Origin: Clostridiales bacterium UBA3680
GTDB lineage: Bacteria; Bacillota; Clostridia; Lachnospirales; CAG-274
Assembly: GCA_002372875.1 (NCBI GenBank)
Contig: DFJD01000112.1
Span: 1 to 11,467 of the forward strand
Length of the DNA stretch: 11,467 nucleotides
Reading direction: 5' to 3'
Shown here: piece after piece, positions 1-6,494 of the stretch
Position numbering within the stretch: position 1 is the first letter of the stretch
How the letters are laid out: every line of letters begins with the position of its first letter
Position numbers and translations under genes: made by a program
Notes under the pieces: generated by a model
Databases searched by the model: none
What the model saw: only the letters and a program-made list of their open reading frames with translations
Told to the model about the DNA's origin: nothing

Positions 1-736
1 GAAAATATTGCAAGGCGGAAAAAAGACCTTCGTAATACGTGTCATCACAGTCTTTGTTGTGCTCTGTTGAAAGGGTGATCGTGGGCGTGTTTCCCGAGCT
101 GTATTCCTTTATCCATATCTCCGAGGTACGGGCGCTCAGGTTTCGGTGCATCTTTTTTATCCTGTCGCCTTGACGATACTCCCGTATGTCTCTTACATCC
201 TCGTCGCCTTTTGTAAGCCCCGCATTTTCAGTTATCTCTTCTGCGGTGTCAAGCTCGGTAGGGGAAAAAGAAAAGTTATTTCCTTTTGCAAGGGTGGGAA
301 AGGTCACCACCGTAACGGCTTTGTCGATCTTTATTTTTTGCGAGAATAAGCCCATGGGATCTTTAACGATGAAATGCTTTATTTGCGTTTCGGCAATTCC
401 GCATTTTTCGGAGGTCCTTTCAAAAAATATTTTGTTTATGCCCTTGCAAGCGAAGATCTTGCTTTTCGATTTGTCGGATAATACCGCATATACACAGGGG
501 TGTGATATTCCTCTGTATTCGAATGACACGGCGAGCTTGTAGGGTATGTTTTTTTTAACGTCTATTATCCCGAAATTCAATTTTGGAAAGATTTTACTTT
601 TATAATACAGAGAAATAAAAAGCATTGCGACAAAGATCGTCAGCAAAGCCACCGCAAGGCTCATTATCATATAGCTTTCGTTAAATATTGCCGTTAAAAG
701 CAGTGTTACCGAGCAGACAAAGAAGAGCAGCCACAT
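1..736 (-). CDS. DUF58 family membrane-anchored protein, C-terminus beyond window
   Basis: The reading frame is open from an ATG at 736-734 to the left edge, giving 245 residues without a stop, so the C-terminus is missing. Residues about 1-17 and 24-44 are two hydrophobic membrane helices. A beta-rich middle follows. Residues 178-212 carry the DUF58 signature: GDEDVRDIREYRQGDRIKKM followed by the SARTSEIWIKEYS segment, which matches the family pattern of a YRxGD core and an ARTxxxxVKEY-like strand. DUF58 proteins are typically encoded beside MoxR ATPases and are thought to be their membrane partners in envelope or complex-assembly functions. The start lies one base after the moxR-type stop, with AGGTGAT inside the end of the upstream gene as ribosome binding site, so translation is probably coupled. 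Family assignment is firm; the specific role is unknown. Confidence 0.9.
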   Translation of the reverse strand, partial: MWLLFFVCSVTLLLTAIFNESYMIMSLAVALLTIFVAMLFISLYYKSKIFPKLNFGIIDVKKNIPYKLAVSFEYRGISHPCVYAVLSDKSKSKIFACKGINKIFFERTSEKCGIAETQIKHFIVKDPMGLFSQKIKIDKAVTVVTFPTLAKGNNFSFSPTELDTAEEITENAGLTKGDEDVRDIREYRQGDRIKKMHRNLSARTSEIWIKEYSSGNTPTITLSTEHNKDCDDTYYEGLFSALQYF

Positions 737-737
737 C

Positions 738-1676
738 TTAATCACCTACCAGAGGATAGGGCACACTCTCCAATATATTCTTGCATAACTCCCGAGCGGA
801 AAGCCCCTCCATATCGGCTCCGCGAGAAAGAACGAGCCTGTGGGCAATAACATAGGTAAACTGTTGTGACACATCTTCGGGGATCACAAAATCTCTTCCG
901 TCAAGATATGCGCATGCCCTGCTCACGGCCGCAAGGGCGAGGGCGGCTCTCGGAGAGGCTCCCAAAGAGATCTGCGGAAGCTCCCTTGTTTGCCTTATAA
1001 GTGCGAGGAGATATTTTGCCACGTTTTCGTTTAAAGCAACGGTTTTCACTTCTTTTTGCATTGCGATCATATCTTCCGCAGAGGCGACTTTGGATACAAG
1101 GTCGAGTTTTGCCCCTCCCGTGCTTATGATCTTAAGTTCGCTTTCTTCATCGGGATAGCCCATGTGCATGCCTACGGTAAATCTGTCAAGCTGCGATTCG
1201 GGAAGAGGCTGTGTACCCGTGCTTCCCGACGGATTATGAGTGGCTATGACGGTAAAGGGCTTCGGTACCTGCCTTGTAACACCCTCCGCTGTCACCTTCC
1301 CCTCCGCCATGACCTCAAGAAGGGCAGATTGAGTTTTCGGGGACGTCCTGTTTATTTCATCGGCAAGAAAAAGGTTGCAAAACACCGCTCCCTCGTTATA
1401 CACAAAACTTTCGGTCTCTCTTCTGTATACCGAAAAGCCAGTCAGATCCGAGGGCATAACATCGGGAGTGAACTGCACCCTTCCGAAGAGAAGATCTGTT
1501 GCCCTTGCAAAGGCGAGGGCTGTCGAAGTTTTGCCCACTCCGGGTATATCCTCAAGAAGAATGTGCCCTTCGGCGAGTATTGCGATAAGTATTTCTTTTG
1601 TTATGTTTTCTTTGCCCGTTATTGCTTTGTTTACCTGCTCAAGTATTTCAAGAGCTTTCTGTCTGCGATCTTTCAT
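738..1676 (-). CDS. MoxR-family AAA+ ATPase
   Basis: A 312-residue protein of full MoxR length. Walker A is at residues 43-51 (DIPGVGKTS), Walker B at 101-110 (NLFLADEINR), sensor 1 at 145-149 (ATHNP, where most relatives have ATQNP), the arginine-finger segment at 158-166 (LPESQLDRF), and sensor 2 at 239-244 (GASPRA). All catalytic elements are therefore present. MoxR proteins are cytosolic ATPase chaperones thought to remodel or activate partner complexes, often ones with von Willebrand A domains, and they usually sit beside DUF58 genes, as here. An AGAGGAAA site lies just upstream of the ATG, inside the end of the VanZ-like gene, which it overlaps by 29 bases. The next gene begins one base after the stop. 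Its cellular substrate cannot be told from this window. Confidence 0.95.
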   Translation of the reverse strand: MKDRRQKALEILEQVNKAITGKENITKEILIAILAEGHILLEDIPGVGKTSTALAFARATDLLFGRVQFTPDVMPSDLTGFSVYRRETESFVYNEGAVFCNLFLADEINRTSPKTQSALLEVMAEGKVTAEGVTRQVPKPFTVIATHNPSGSTGTQPLPESQLDRFTVGMHMGYPDEESELKIISTGGAKLDLVSKVASAEDMIAMQKEVKTVALNENVAKYLLALIRQTRELPQISLGASPRAALALAAVSRACAYLDGRDFVIPEDVSQQFTYVIAHRLVLSRGADMEGLSARELCKNILESVPYPLVGD

Positions 1677-2109
1677 TTTTGTTTCCTCTGTTCAAAATAA
1701 AAACGGCGGCATAAAAAACCGCTATCCCGGCCACAACACCTGCCATATTGAATTTTACGTCGTCAAAAGAGTAATGTCTGCCGGTTATGAGCTGCTTTGA
1801 GTATTCGTCAAGAAAGCTCCAAACAAACAAAAATATTATTGCGGGCAGAGCTTTGTAATTTCGTGTTTTAAGCGTGGAAAGAAGCAGGAGCGTAAGCACG
1901 AAAAACACCGTGGGGTGCGCCCAATGCCGCAAAAAGGTGTCTATGGCGTTTGTATTTTTTTCGGTAATTCGTATATGTTCGTTTACATTTGTAACGGTTT
2001 GCGCGGCGTTATGACTTGTAACGGATGTGTGTATACCGTCTTCGTGAGACAGATACGTCATAAAGCAAAACCAGACAAATGTAAGAGCGGAAAGAATGTA
2101 AAATGTCAT
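1648..2109 (-). CDS. VanZ-like membrane protein
   Basis: A 153-residue protein with four predicted membrane helices at about 3-20, 66-82, 87-103 and 121-139. The conserved VanZ-like segment at 101-124 contains DEYSKQLITGRHYSFDDVKF and ends in NMAG; LRHWAH at 60-65 matches the family's LRKxAH element. An extracytoplasmic loop with several His and Asn residues lies between helices 1 and 2. VanZ-like proteins are small integral membrane proteins. The founding member gives low-level teicoplanin resistance, but most relatives have no known role, and no van cluster is present here. An AGAGGAT site precedes the ATG, and a plausible promoter lies about 40 bases upstream. It is the first gene of the minus-strand operon with the MoxR and DUF58 genes and overlaps the MoxR gene by 29 bases. 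Confidence 0.85.
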   Translation of the reverse strand: MTFYILSALTFVWFCFMTYLSHEDGIHTSVTSHNAAQTVTNVNEHIRITEKNTNAIDTFLRHWAHPTVFFVLTLLLLSTLKTRNYKALPAIIFLFVWSFLDEYSKQLITGRHYSFDDVKFNMAGVVAGIAVFYAAVFILNRGNKNERSQTESS

Positions 2110-2147
2110 TTATATCCTCTTTTCGGCAGTATATAAGGTACGATCTG

Positions 2148-2176
2148 ATTTTACACTAAAAAAAATGTAATGTAAA
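2148..2176 (-). promoter_or_regulatory. Predicted promoter of the VanZ-MoxR-DUF58 operon
   Basis: Read on the minus strand, TTTACA (2176-2171) is followed after 17 bases by TAAAAT (2153-2148). This is a good sigma-A match about 40 bases upstream of the ATG at 2109. It diverges from the promoter of the lipoprotein gene. No clear operator was seen between them. Confidence 0.55.
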
Positions 2177-2202
2177 GAAAAAAAGCAAATGTGAGTTGGT
2201 TA

Positions 2203-2231
2203 TGTACAAACAAAAAAATATATGATAGAAT
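2203..2231 (+). promoter_or_regulatory. Predicted promoter of the lipoprotein gene
   Basis: TGTACA (2203-2208), a 17-base spacer and an extended -10 box, TG-A-TAGAAT (2223-2231), lie about 30 bases before the TTG start at 2261. An alternative reading is TTGGTT (2196-2201) with TATGAT (2221-2226), but its spacer is 19 bases. Confidence 0.45.
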
Positions 2232-2260
2232 AGTAGCATATTTTTTTGGAGGGAATAGTC

Positions 2261-2701
2261 TTGAAAAGATATTGTTATGTGTTGTTGCTGTGTTTTGTGC
2301 TTTGCGGCTGTTCTCACGCTGCAAATGAGGTCACTTCATTTTTCGGCATCGAAAGCTCGGCTGTGAAGGTGGTTAAATATTCGCACCCGAAGGATTTTCC
2401 CGACAGCAATTATTCCGTTGCTTTTTCGGAATTTTTTGCAGAGCCGAAGTGGCTCTCCTACGAGGGAACCATTCCCGGACCCGACAATGACGGAGACGGG
2501 GTCTCCGATTCGGAGAGGACGGAGTGCAAGGTGGTGGAGTTTGACGGAAAAGTCGTATATAACGACAAGGTCACAAATGTAAAGATATATTTTGACTCGG
2601 AAGAGGACAGCCCCGAACCTATATGTACCAAATTTGACGATGTTCCGCAAAATCAGCTTGTGGGATATCTGCTTGTGAAAAAGGCTTTTACGGGAGAATG
2701 A
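2261..2701 (+). CDS. Small predicted lipoprotein with a calcium-loop-like motif
   Basis: A 146-residue protein from a TTG codon at 2261, chosen because GGAGGG at 2248-2253 sits seven bases upstream. An in-frame TTG at 2246 would overlap that site. Residues 1-16 are a lipoprotein signal peptide (KR charge, hydrophobic core, lipobox VLCG before Cys17), so the mature protein should be lipid-anchored on the outer face of the membrane. The mature part is acidic and contains PGPDNDGDGVSDSE (residues 72-85), a DxDxDGxxD loop like those that bind calcium in EF-hand, dockerin and thrombospondin type-3 repeats. Only one such loop is present. No family was recognised. It stands alone between its own promoter and a convergent ferredoxin gene. 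Confidence 0.75.
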   Translation: MKRYCYVLLLCFVLCGCSHAANEVTSFFGIESSAVKVVKYSHPKDFPDSNYSVAFSEFFAEPKWLSYEGTIPGPDNDGDGVSDSERTECKVVEFDGKVVYNDKVTNVKIYFDSEEDSPEPICTKFDDVPQNQLVGYLLVKKAFTGE

Positions 2702-2726
2702 AAAAGGAGCCGAATTTCGGCTCCTT
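2701..2726 (-). terminator. Intrinsic terminator of the ferredoxin gene
   Basis: A perfect 10-bp stem (2704-2713 with 2717-2726, sequence AAGGAGCCGA and its complement) has a three-base loop. On the minus strand it runs into five T residues at 2705-2701, as expected for termination of the ferredoxin transcript. On the plus strand only two T residues follow, so it would be a weak terminator for the lipoprotein gene, whose stop codon it abuts. Confidence 0.8.
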
Positions 2727-2743
2727 AAGCTGTGAATTATCGA

Positions 2744-2911
2744 TCAGTTGTTGGGTGCGCCAACGGGACAGACACCTGCACAAGCTCCGCACTCTACGCA
2801 AAGGTCTGCGTTGATCTCATATTTTCCGTCGCCCTCGCTTATAGCGGATACGGGACATTCTGCAGCACAAGCTCCGCAGCTGATACATTCATCGTTAATT
2901 ACGTATGCCAT
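2744..2911 (-). CDS. 2x[4Fe-4S] ferredoxin, clostridial type
   Basis: A 55-residue protein starting MAYVINDECISCGACAAECP. It contains two CxxCxxCxxxCP clusters, at Cys 9, 12, 15 and 19 and at Cys 38, 41, 44 and 48, the classic arrangement for two low-potential [4Fe-4S] centres. The whole protein is the ferredoxin fold with no extension, and its length is normal for the clostridial family. It is a soluble electron carrier of anaerobic metabolism, for example for pyruvate:ferredoxin oxidoreductase or hydrogenase. A near-ideal AAGGAGGT (2918-2925) lies six bases before the ATG. It is monocistronic: a TTGAAT-17-TATAAT promoter lies just upstream, and a hairpin with a T tract just downstream. Confidence 0.96.
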   Translation of the reverse strand: MAYVINDECISCGACAAECPVSAISEGDGKYEINADLCVECGACAGVCPVGAPNN

Positions 2912-2954
2912 AACAGTACCTCCTTATATAATAAAAGCACAATAAATTGTGTTA

Positions 2955-2989
2955 CTTGAATTATAATACAAAATAATATATAATTCAAG
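2955..2989. promoter_or_regulatory. Palindromic bidirectional promoter between ferredoxin and tldD
   Basis: An 11-bp perfect inverted repeat (2955-2965 and 2979-2989, arm CTTGAATTATA) surrounds 13 bases. Because of this symmetry both strands carry the same promoter. On the plus strand TTGAAT (2956-2961), 17 bases, then TATAAT (2979-2984) faces tldD. On the minus strand TTGAAT (2988-2983), 17 bases, then TATAAT (2965-2960) faces the ferredoxin gene. Each strand's -35 box overlaps the other's -10 box by two bases, so the two directions should compete for RNA polymerase. Which of them is active is inferred from sequence alone. Confidence 0.7.
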
Positions 2990-3059
2990 AGAAAATTTAA
3001 AAAAATTTACGGGAAATCGTTACCTATAGCTAATTTCAAGGAATAATGGAGGCAGATAC

Positions 3060-4448
3060 ATGCTTTGTGAAAATATCGTATCGGATATTCTTTCGGCGGC
3101 GGTATCCGGGGGAGCCGGATTTGCCGAGGTATTCGAGGAAAAAACTGTCAAGGATTCTCTTTCCCTTATAAACGGTAAAACGGATTCCGCCCTGAGCGGA
3201 GTTGAAGCGGGAGTGGGAATAAGAATAATAGAGGGCGAGAAGGTCGTATATGTTTACACAAACAAAACCGACCGAGAAAGCCTGTTAAAGCTTGCGCAAA
3301 ACGGCGCACAAATGCTAAAGGGCATAAATAAGTCGGGAGCCTACAGCTTCGACAAAACGGACTATTCTCTTAAAACGCTTTATCCTGCGGAGATATTGCC
3401 CTCCGAGGTCAAAAAAGAGGAGATTGCCGCCATACTTAAAACGGGCTCTGACACGGCTTTTAAATATGACAAAAGAATAACGCAAACATCCTTTTCTTAT
3501 CTTGCATCCACTCAAAATGTGCTCATAGCAAACACAGAGGGTCTGTGGGCGACCGATGAGAGAACAAGAACAAGAGTTTTTATAAATGCGGTGGCATCGG
3601 ATGAAAGGGAAAAGCAGAACGGATATTTCGGACCGGGAGCTATGAAGGGCTTTGAATTTTTGAGAGATCTTGATATTGTCGGCCTTTCGAACGAGGCGGC
3701 AAGAGTTGCCGTAACGATGCTCACGGCGGGAGCTTGCCCTTCGGGTCGTTTCCCCGTTATAATAGATAACGGCTTTGGCGGCGTTATCTTCCATGAGGCC
3801 TGCGGCCACGGTCTTGAGGCTGCGGCGGTAAGCAAGGGCGCAAGCGTTTTTGCGGGAAAAATAGGCAAGCAGATAGCAAACCCCAAGGTTTCCGCCTACG
3901 ACGACGGCACCATAGTAAACGCGTGGGGTTCCGTAAACGTGGATGATGAGGGGCACCCCTCTCAAAAAAATCTGCTTATTGAAAACGGCATACTGAAAGG
4001 CTATATGGTGGACAGATTTAACGGAGCGAGAATGGGCGCTGCGGCTACGGGCTCATCAAGAAGGCAGAGTTATAAATTTATGCCCGTTTCGAGAATGACC
4101 AATACCTATATCGCACCGGGAACAGACAGCAGAGATGACATTATAGCCTCCACAAAATTCGGAATATATGCAAAATATATGGGAGGCGGTTCCGTCAATC
4201 CCGCAAGCGGTGAATTTAACTTTGCCGTAAACGAGGGATATATCATAAGAGACGGAAAAATTTGCGAACCTGTAAGAGGAGCCACCCTTATAGGAAAGGG
4301 CTCACAGGTGCTTACGGATATAGATATGGTCTCTTCCGACCTGAAGCTTGCCGAGGGTATGTGCGGCGCATCAAGCGGAAGCATTCCGGTTTGTGTGGGA
4401 CAGCCTATGATAAGAGTTAAGGAAATAACCGTAGGAGGCAGAGGCTGA
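3060..4448 (+). CDS. tldD: TldD, catalytic subunit of the TldD/TldE metalloprotease
   Basis: A 462-residue protein, close to the usual TldD length. The zinc-protease motif HExxxH is at residues 245-250 (HEACGH) in the context GFGGVIFHEACGHGLEA. A C-terminal Cys435 in GMCGASSGSIPVCVGQP corresponds to the conserved cysteine region that supplies a further metal ligand in characterised TldD. TldD and TldE together form a cytosolic heterodimeric protease that trims unfolded peptides. In Escherichia coli it matures microcin B17 and degrades the CcdA antitoxin. GGAGG at 3048-3052 sits seven bases before the ATG. The stop overlaps the tldE start in TGATG, so translation is probably coupled. Transcription likely starts at the palindromic promoter at 2955-2989, leaving an untranslated leader of about 70 bases. 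Confidence 0.95.
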   Translation: MLCENIVSDILSAAVSGGAGFAEVFEEKTVKDSLSLINGKTDSALSGVEAGVGIRIIEGEKVVYVYTNKTDRESLLKLAQNGAQMLKGINKSGAYSFDKTDYSLKTLYPAEILPSEVKKEEIAAILKTGSDTAFKYDKRITQTSFSYLASTQNVLIANTEGLWATDERTRTRVFINAVASDEREKQNGYFGPGAMKGFEFLRDLDIVGLSNEAARVAVTMLTAGACPSGRFPVIIDNGFGGVIFHEACGHGLEAAAVSKGASVFAGKIGKQIANPKVSAYDDGTIVNAWGSVNVDDEGHPSQKNLLIENGILKGYMVDRFNGARMGAAATGSSRRQSYKFMPVSRMTNTYIAPGTDSRDDIIASTKFGIYAKYMGGGSVNPASGEFNFAVNEGYIIRDGKICEPVRGATLIGKGSQVLTDIDMVSSDLKLAEGMCGASSGSIPVCVGQPMIRVKEITVGGRG

Positions 4449-5791
4449 TGGAAATAAAGGAATTTACAAAAAAGCTTTTTGCAAGTGCAAAAGAAGCGGG
4501 CATAGAGCAATATGAGCTTTACTATATGCAGGAAGGCTCTTTGAGGGTAAGTGCCTATAACGGAGAAATTGAAAAGTTTTCTCAAAGTCAGACAGGAGGC
4601 TTCGGCTTCAGAGGTATCATAAACGGAAAAACAGGCAATTTCTACAGTGAGTCCCTTTCCGAGGATATTATTCCCCTTGCGATAAAGGGTGTTATCACAA
4701 ACTGCGAAGTGACGGGCACGGAGGAAAAGCAGGAGCTTTTTCCGGGGTCGGAGGTCTATCCGAAGGTGGAGACCTACTTCCCCGAGCTTAATAAGATAAG
4801 TGCCGAGGATAAGGCGAGGTTTGCCCTTCTTGCCGAAAAAACGGCAAAGGAATTTTCGCCCGAAATTGAGTCGGTAAACACTTCCCTTTGCGACAGCGGA
4901 GAAGCGGAGAACTATCTTGCCAATTCTCTCGGTCTTGAGCTTGAGAGCAAAAGCAATTACATTGTAGCTTTGGTGGAGCTTACGGCAAGAAAGGGAGAGG
5001 AAGTAAAGGAAAAAGGCGACATATACATAGGCCATTGCTTCGATGAGGAAAAGGCAAAGGCGCTTGCGATAAGTGCCGCAAAAAAAGCCGTGTCCGCACT
5101 TGGAGGCACAGGCGTTCAAAGCGGGAAAAAGAGGGTAATATTCAAAAATGAGGCATTCTGCGACATACTCGCCACATTTGCCGATAATTTTTCGGGAGAG
5201 AGCGCAAGAAAGGGCTTTTCTTTGCTCACGGGCAAAATAGGAGAAAAAATAGCCTCGGAGAAAATAACTCTTTGGGATCGTCCTCTCTTAAAAGACGGCT
5301 ACGCATCTTCTGCCTTCGACAGTGAGGGTGTGGCATGCTACGATAAGAGCGTTATAGAAAAAGGTGTGCTTAAGACATTTTTGCACAATTTGAAATCTGC
5401 CGCCTATTTCAAAACAAAAAGCACGGGCAACGGCTTCAAACCCTCCTATAAGGGTGCGGTGGGCGTATCCGCAACCAATTTCTTTATAGAAAAAGGCGAA
5501 ACGGACTTTGACGGTCTGCTCGAAAAAATGCAAAACGGCATCATCGTGACCGAAGTGGAAGGTCTGCATGCGGGAGCAAACGTCGTTTCGGGAGATTTTT
5601 CCCTTGCGGCGGAGGGCTTTATGGTAGAAAACGGCAAAATAACGCATCCCGTAGAGCAGATAACGATAGCAGGCAATTTTTACGAACTGCTTAAAACCAT
5701 TGCGCAAGTCGGAAACGACCTTTATTTCAACAGCTCGGCAGTAGGCTCCCCTTCTTTGATGTTTGAAGATATTTCGGTATCGGGACTTTGA
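4448..5791 (+). CDS. tldE: TldE (PmbA), partner subunit of the TldD/TldE protease
   Basis: A 447-residue paralogue of the upstream gene, of standard PmbA/TldE length. Family signatures are visible at residues 290-314 (FDSEGVACYDKSVIEKG and on) and at 372-390 (GLHAGANVVSGDFSLAAEG), followed by ITIAGN at 405-410. There is no HExxxH, as expected for the subunit that shapes the substrate cavity while TldD holds the metal. It starts within the tldD stop codon (one-base overlap), so the two subunits are likely made in equal amounts. Its own stop overlaps the comF start by four bases. It acts in the cytosol as a heterodimer with TldD. The target peptide in this organism is unknown, and no ribosomal peptide precursor was recognised in the window. 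Confidence 0.94.
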   Translation: MEIKEFTKKLFASAKEAGIEQYELYYMQEGSLRVSAYNGEIEKFSQSQTGGFGFRGIINGKTGNFYSESLSEDIIPLAIKGVITNCEVTGTEEKQELFPGSEVYPKVETYFPELNKISAEDKARFALLAEKTAKEFSPEIESVNTSLCDSGEAENYLANSLGLELESKSNYIVALVELTARKGEEVKEKGDIYIGHCFDEEKAKALAISAAKKAVSALGGTGVQSGKKRVIFKNEAFCDILATFADNFSGESARKGFSLLTGKIGEKIASEKITLWDRPLLKDGYASSAFDSEGVACYDKSVIEKGVLKTFLHNLKSAAYFKTKSTGNGFKPSYKGAVGVSATNFFIEKGETDFDGLLEKMQNGIIVTEVEGLHAGANVVSGDFSLAAEGFMVENGKITHPVEQITIAGNFYELLKTIAQVGNDLYFNSSAVGSPSLMFEDISVSGL

Positions 5792-6492
5792 GAGCTGTAT
5801 TAAAAAAAATTCGCAGCTTTCGTTTTTTGGATCTTGTTTTTTCAAGAAGGTGTATCGTTTGTCGGGAGCTTGTGCCGTACCACATGGAACATTCCCTTTG
5901 TGAGGGCTGCGTGACCGATATAAAAAATTATACGGGAGCAAGGTGTGACATTTGCTCAAGACCTATCGGTGCGGGCAATATATGCAAAATATGCCGAAGA
6001 GGAAAAAATCATTTCGACAAAGGCTACAGCGTTTTTCCCTATAAGGGAAATGTGAGAAAAGTTCTGCTTGAAATGAAGTATAAAGACCGCCCCGACCTGT
6101 ACACTTTTTTTAAGGAATATGCCAAAAAAGAGTTGCCAAGTGAAGAATATGATATATACACCTTTGTGCCCATACACAGAAACAGATACGTACAAAGGGG
6201 CTATAACCAGGCGGAAATAATCTGCGAGAGCCTCTTTGAAAAATGCGATAATTTACTTATAAGAAATAAGGACACCGCCCCACAGCATAACCTGTCGGAG
6301 GAGCAAAGAGAAAAAAACATCAAAAACGCTTTCTCCCTTAGGGAAGGTTTGAACCTTGAGGGGAAGAAAATACTTCTTGTTGACGACATTCTCACAAGCG
6401 GAGCTACCGCCAACGAATGTGCCAAAATATTGAAAAAGGCGAAAGCGAAAAGGGTTGATATCTTTGTTTTGTGTGCGGTGGAGGATGATTGA
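5788..6492 (+). CDS. comF: ComF family phosphoribosyltransferase-like protein
   Basis: A 234-residue protein of normal ComF length. The N-terminus is a double zinc ribbon with four CxxC pairs (Cys 22/25, 38/41, 53/56, 66/69). The segment VPIHRNRYVQRGYNQAE at 127-143 is typical of ComF, and ILLVDDILTSGAT at 195-207 is the PRPP-binding loop of type I phosphoribosyltransferases. ComF proteins take part in DNA uptake in naturally competent bacteria, though many carriers are not known to be competent. The start is TTG at 5788, the only suitable codon upstream of the first zinc ligand. It overlaps the tldE stop as TTGA and has only a weak ribosome binding site, so coupled translation is likely. No other competence gene lies nearby. 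Confidence 0.9.
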   Translation: MRAVLKKIRSFRFLDLVFSRRCIVCRELVPYHMEHSLCEGCVTDIKNYTGARCDICSRPIGAGNICKICRRGKNHFDKGYSVFPYKGNVRKVLLEMKYKDRPDLYTFFKEYAKKELPSEEYDIYTFVPIHRNRYVQRGYNQAEIICESLFEKCDNLLIRNKDTAPQHNLSEEQREKNIKNAFSLREGLNLEGKKILLVDDILTSGATANECAKILKKAKAKRVDIFVLCAVEDD

Positions 6493-6494
6493 AA

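Noticed and set aside
146..542. Plus-strand open frames of 67 and 118 codons.
   Set aside because: They lie antisense to the DUF58 coding frame, have no ribosome binding site of note, and their products are low-complexity Ser/Phe-rich sequences.
2732..2959. Plus-strand open frames of 65-75 codons.
   Set aside because: The minus strand here encodes a ferredoxin with eight correctly spaced cysteines and a strong ribosome binding site.
2985..3059. Riboswitch or attenuator in the tldD leader.
   Set aside because: The leader is about 70 AT-rich bases with no stable hairpin or recognisable aptamer core.
4106..5119. A 337-codon minus-strand open frame.
   Set aside because: It is antisense to the tldD/tldE junction. 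Both plus-strand genes carry family motifs throughout, while the antisense product shows no domain or upstream site.
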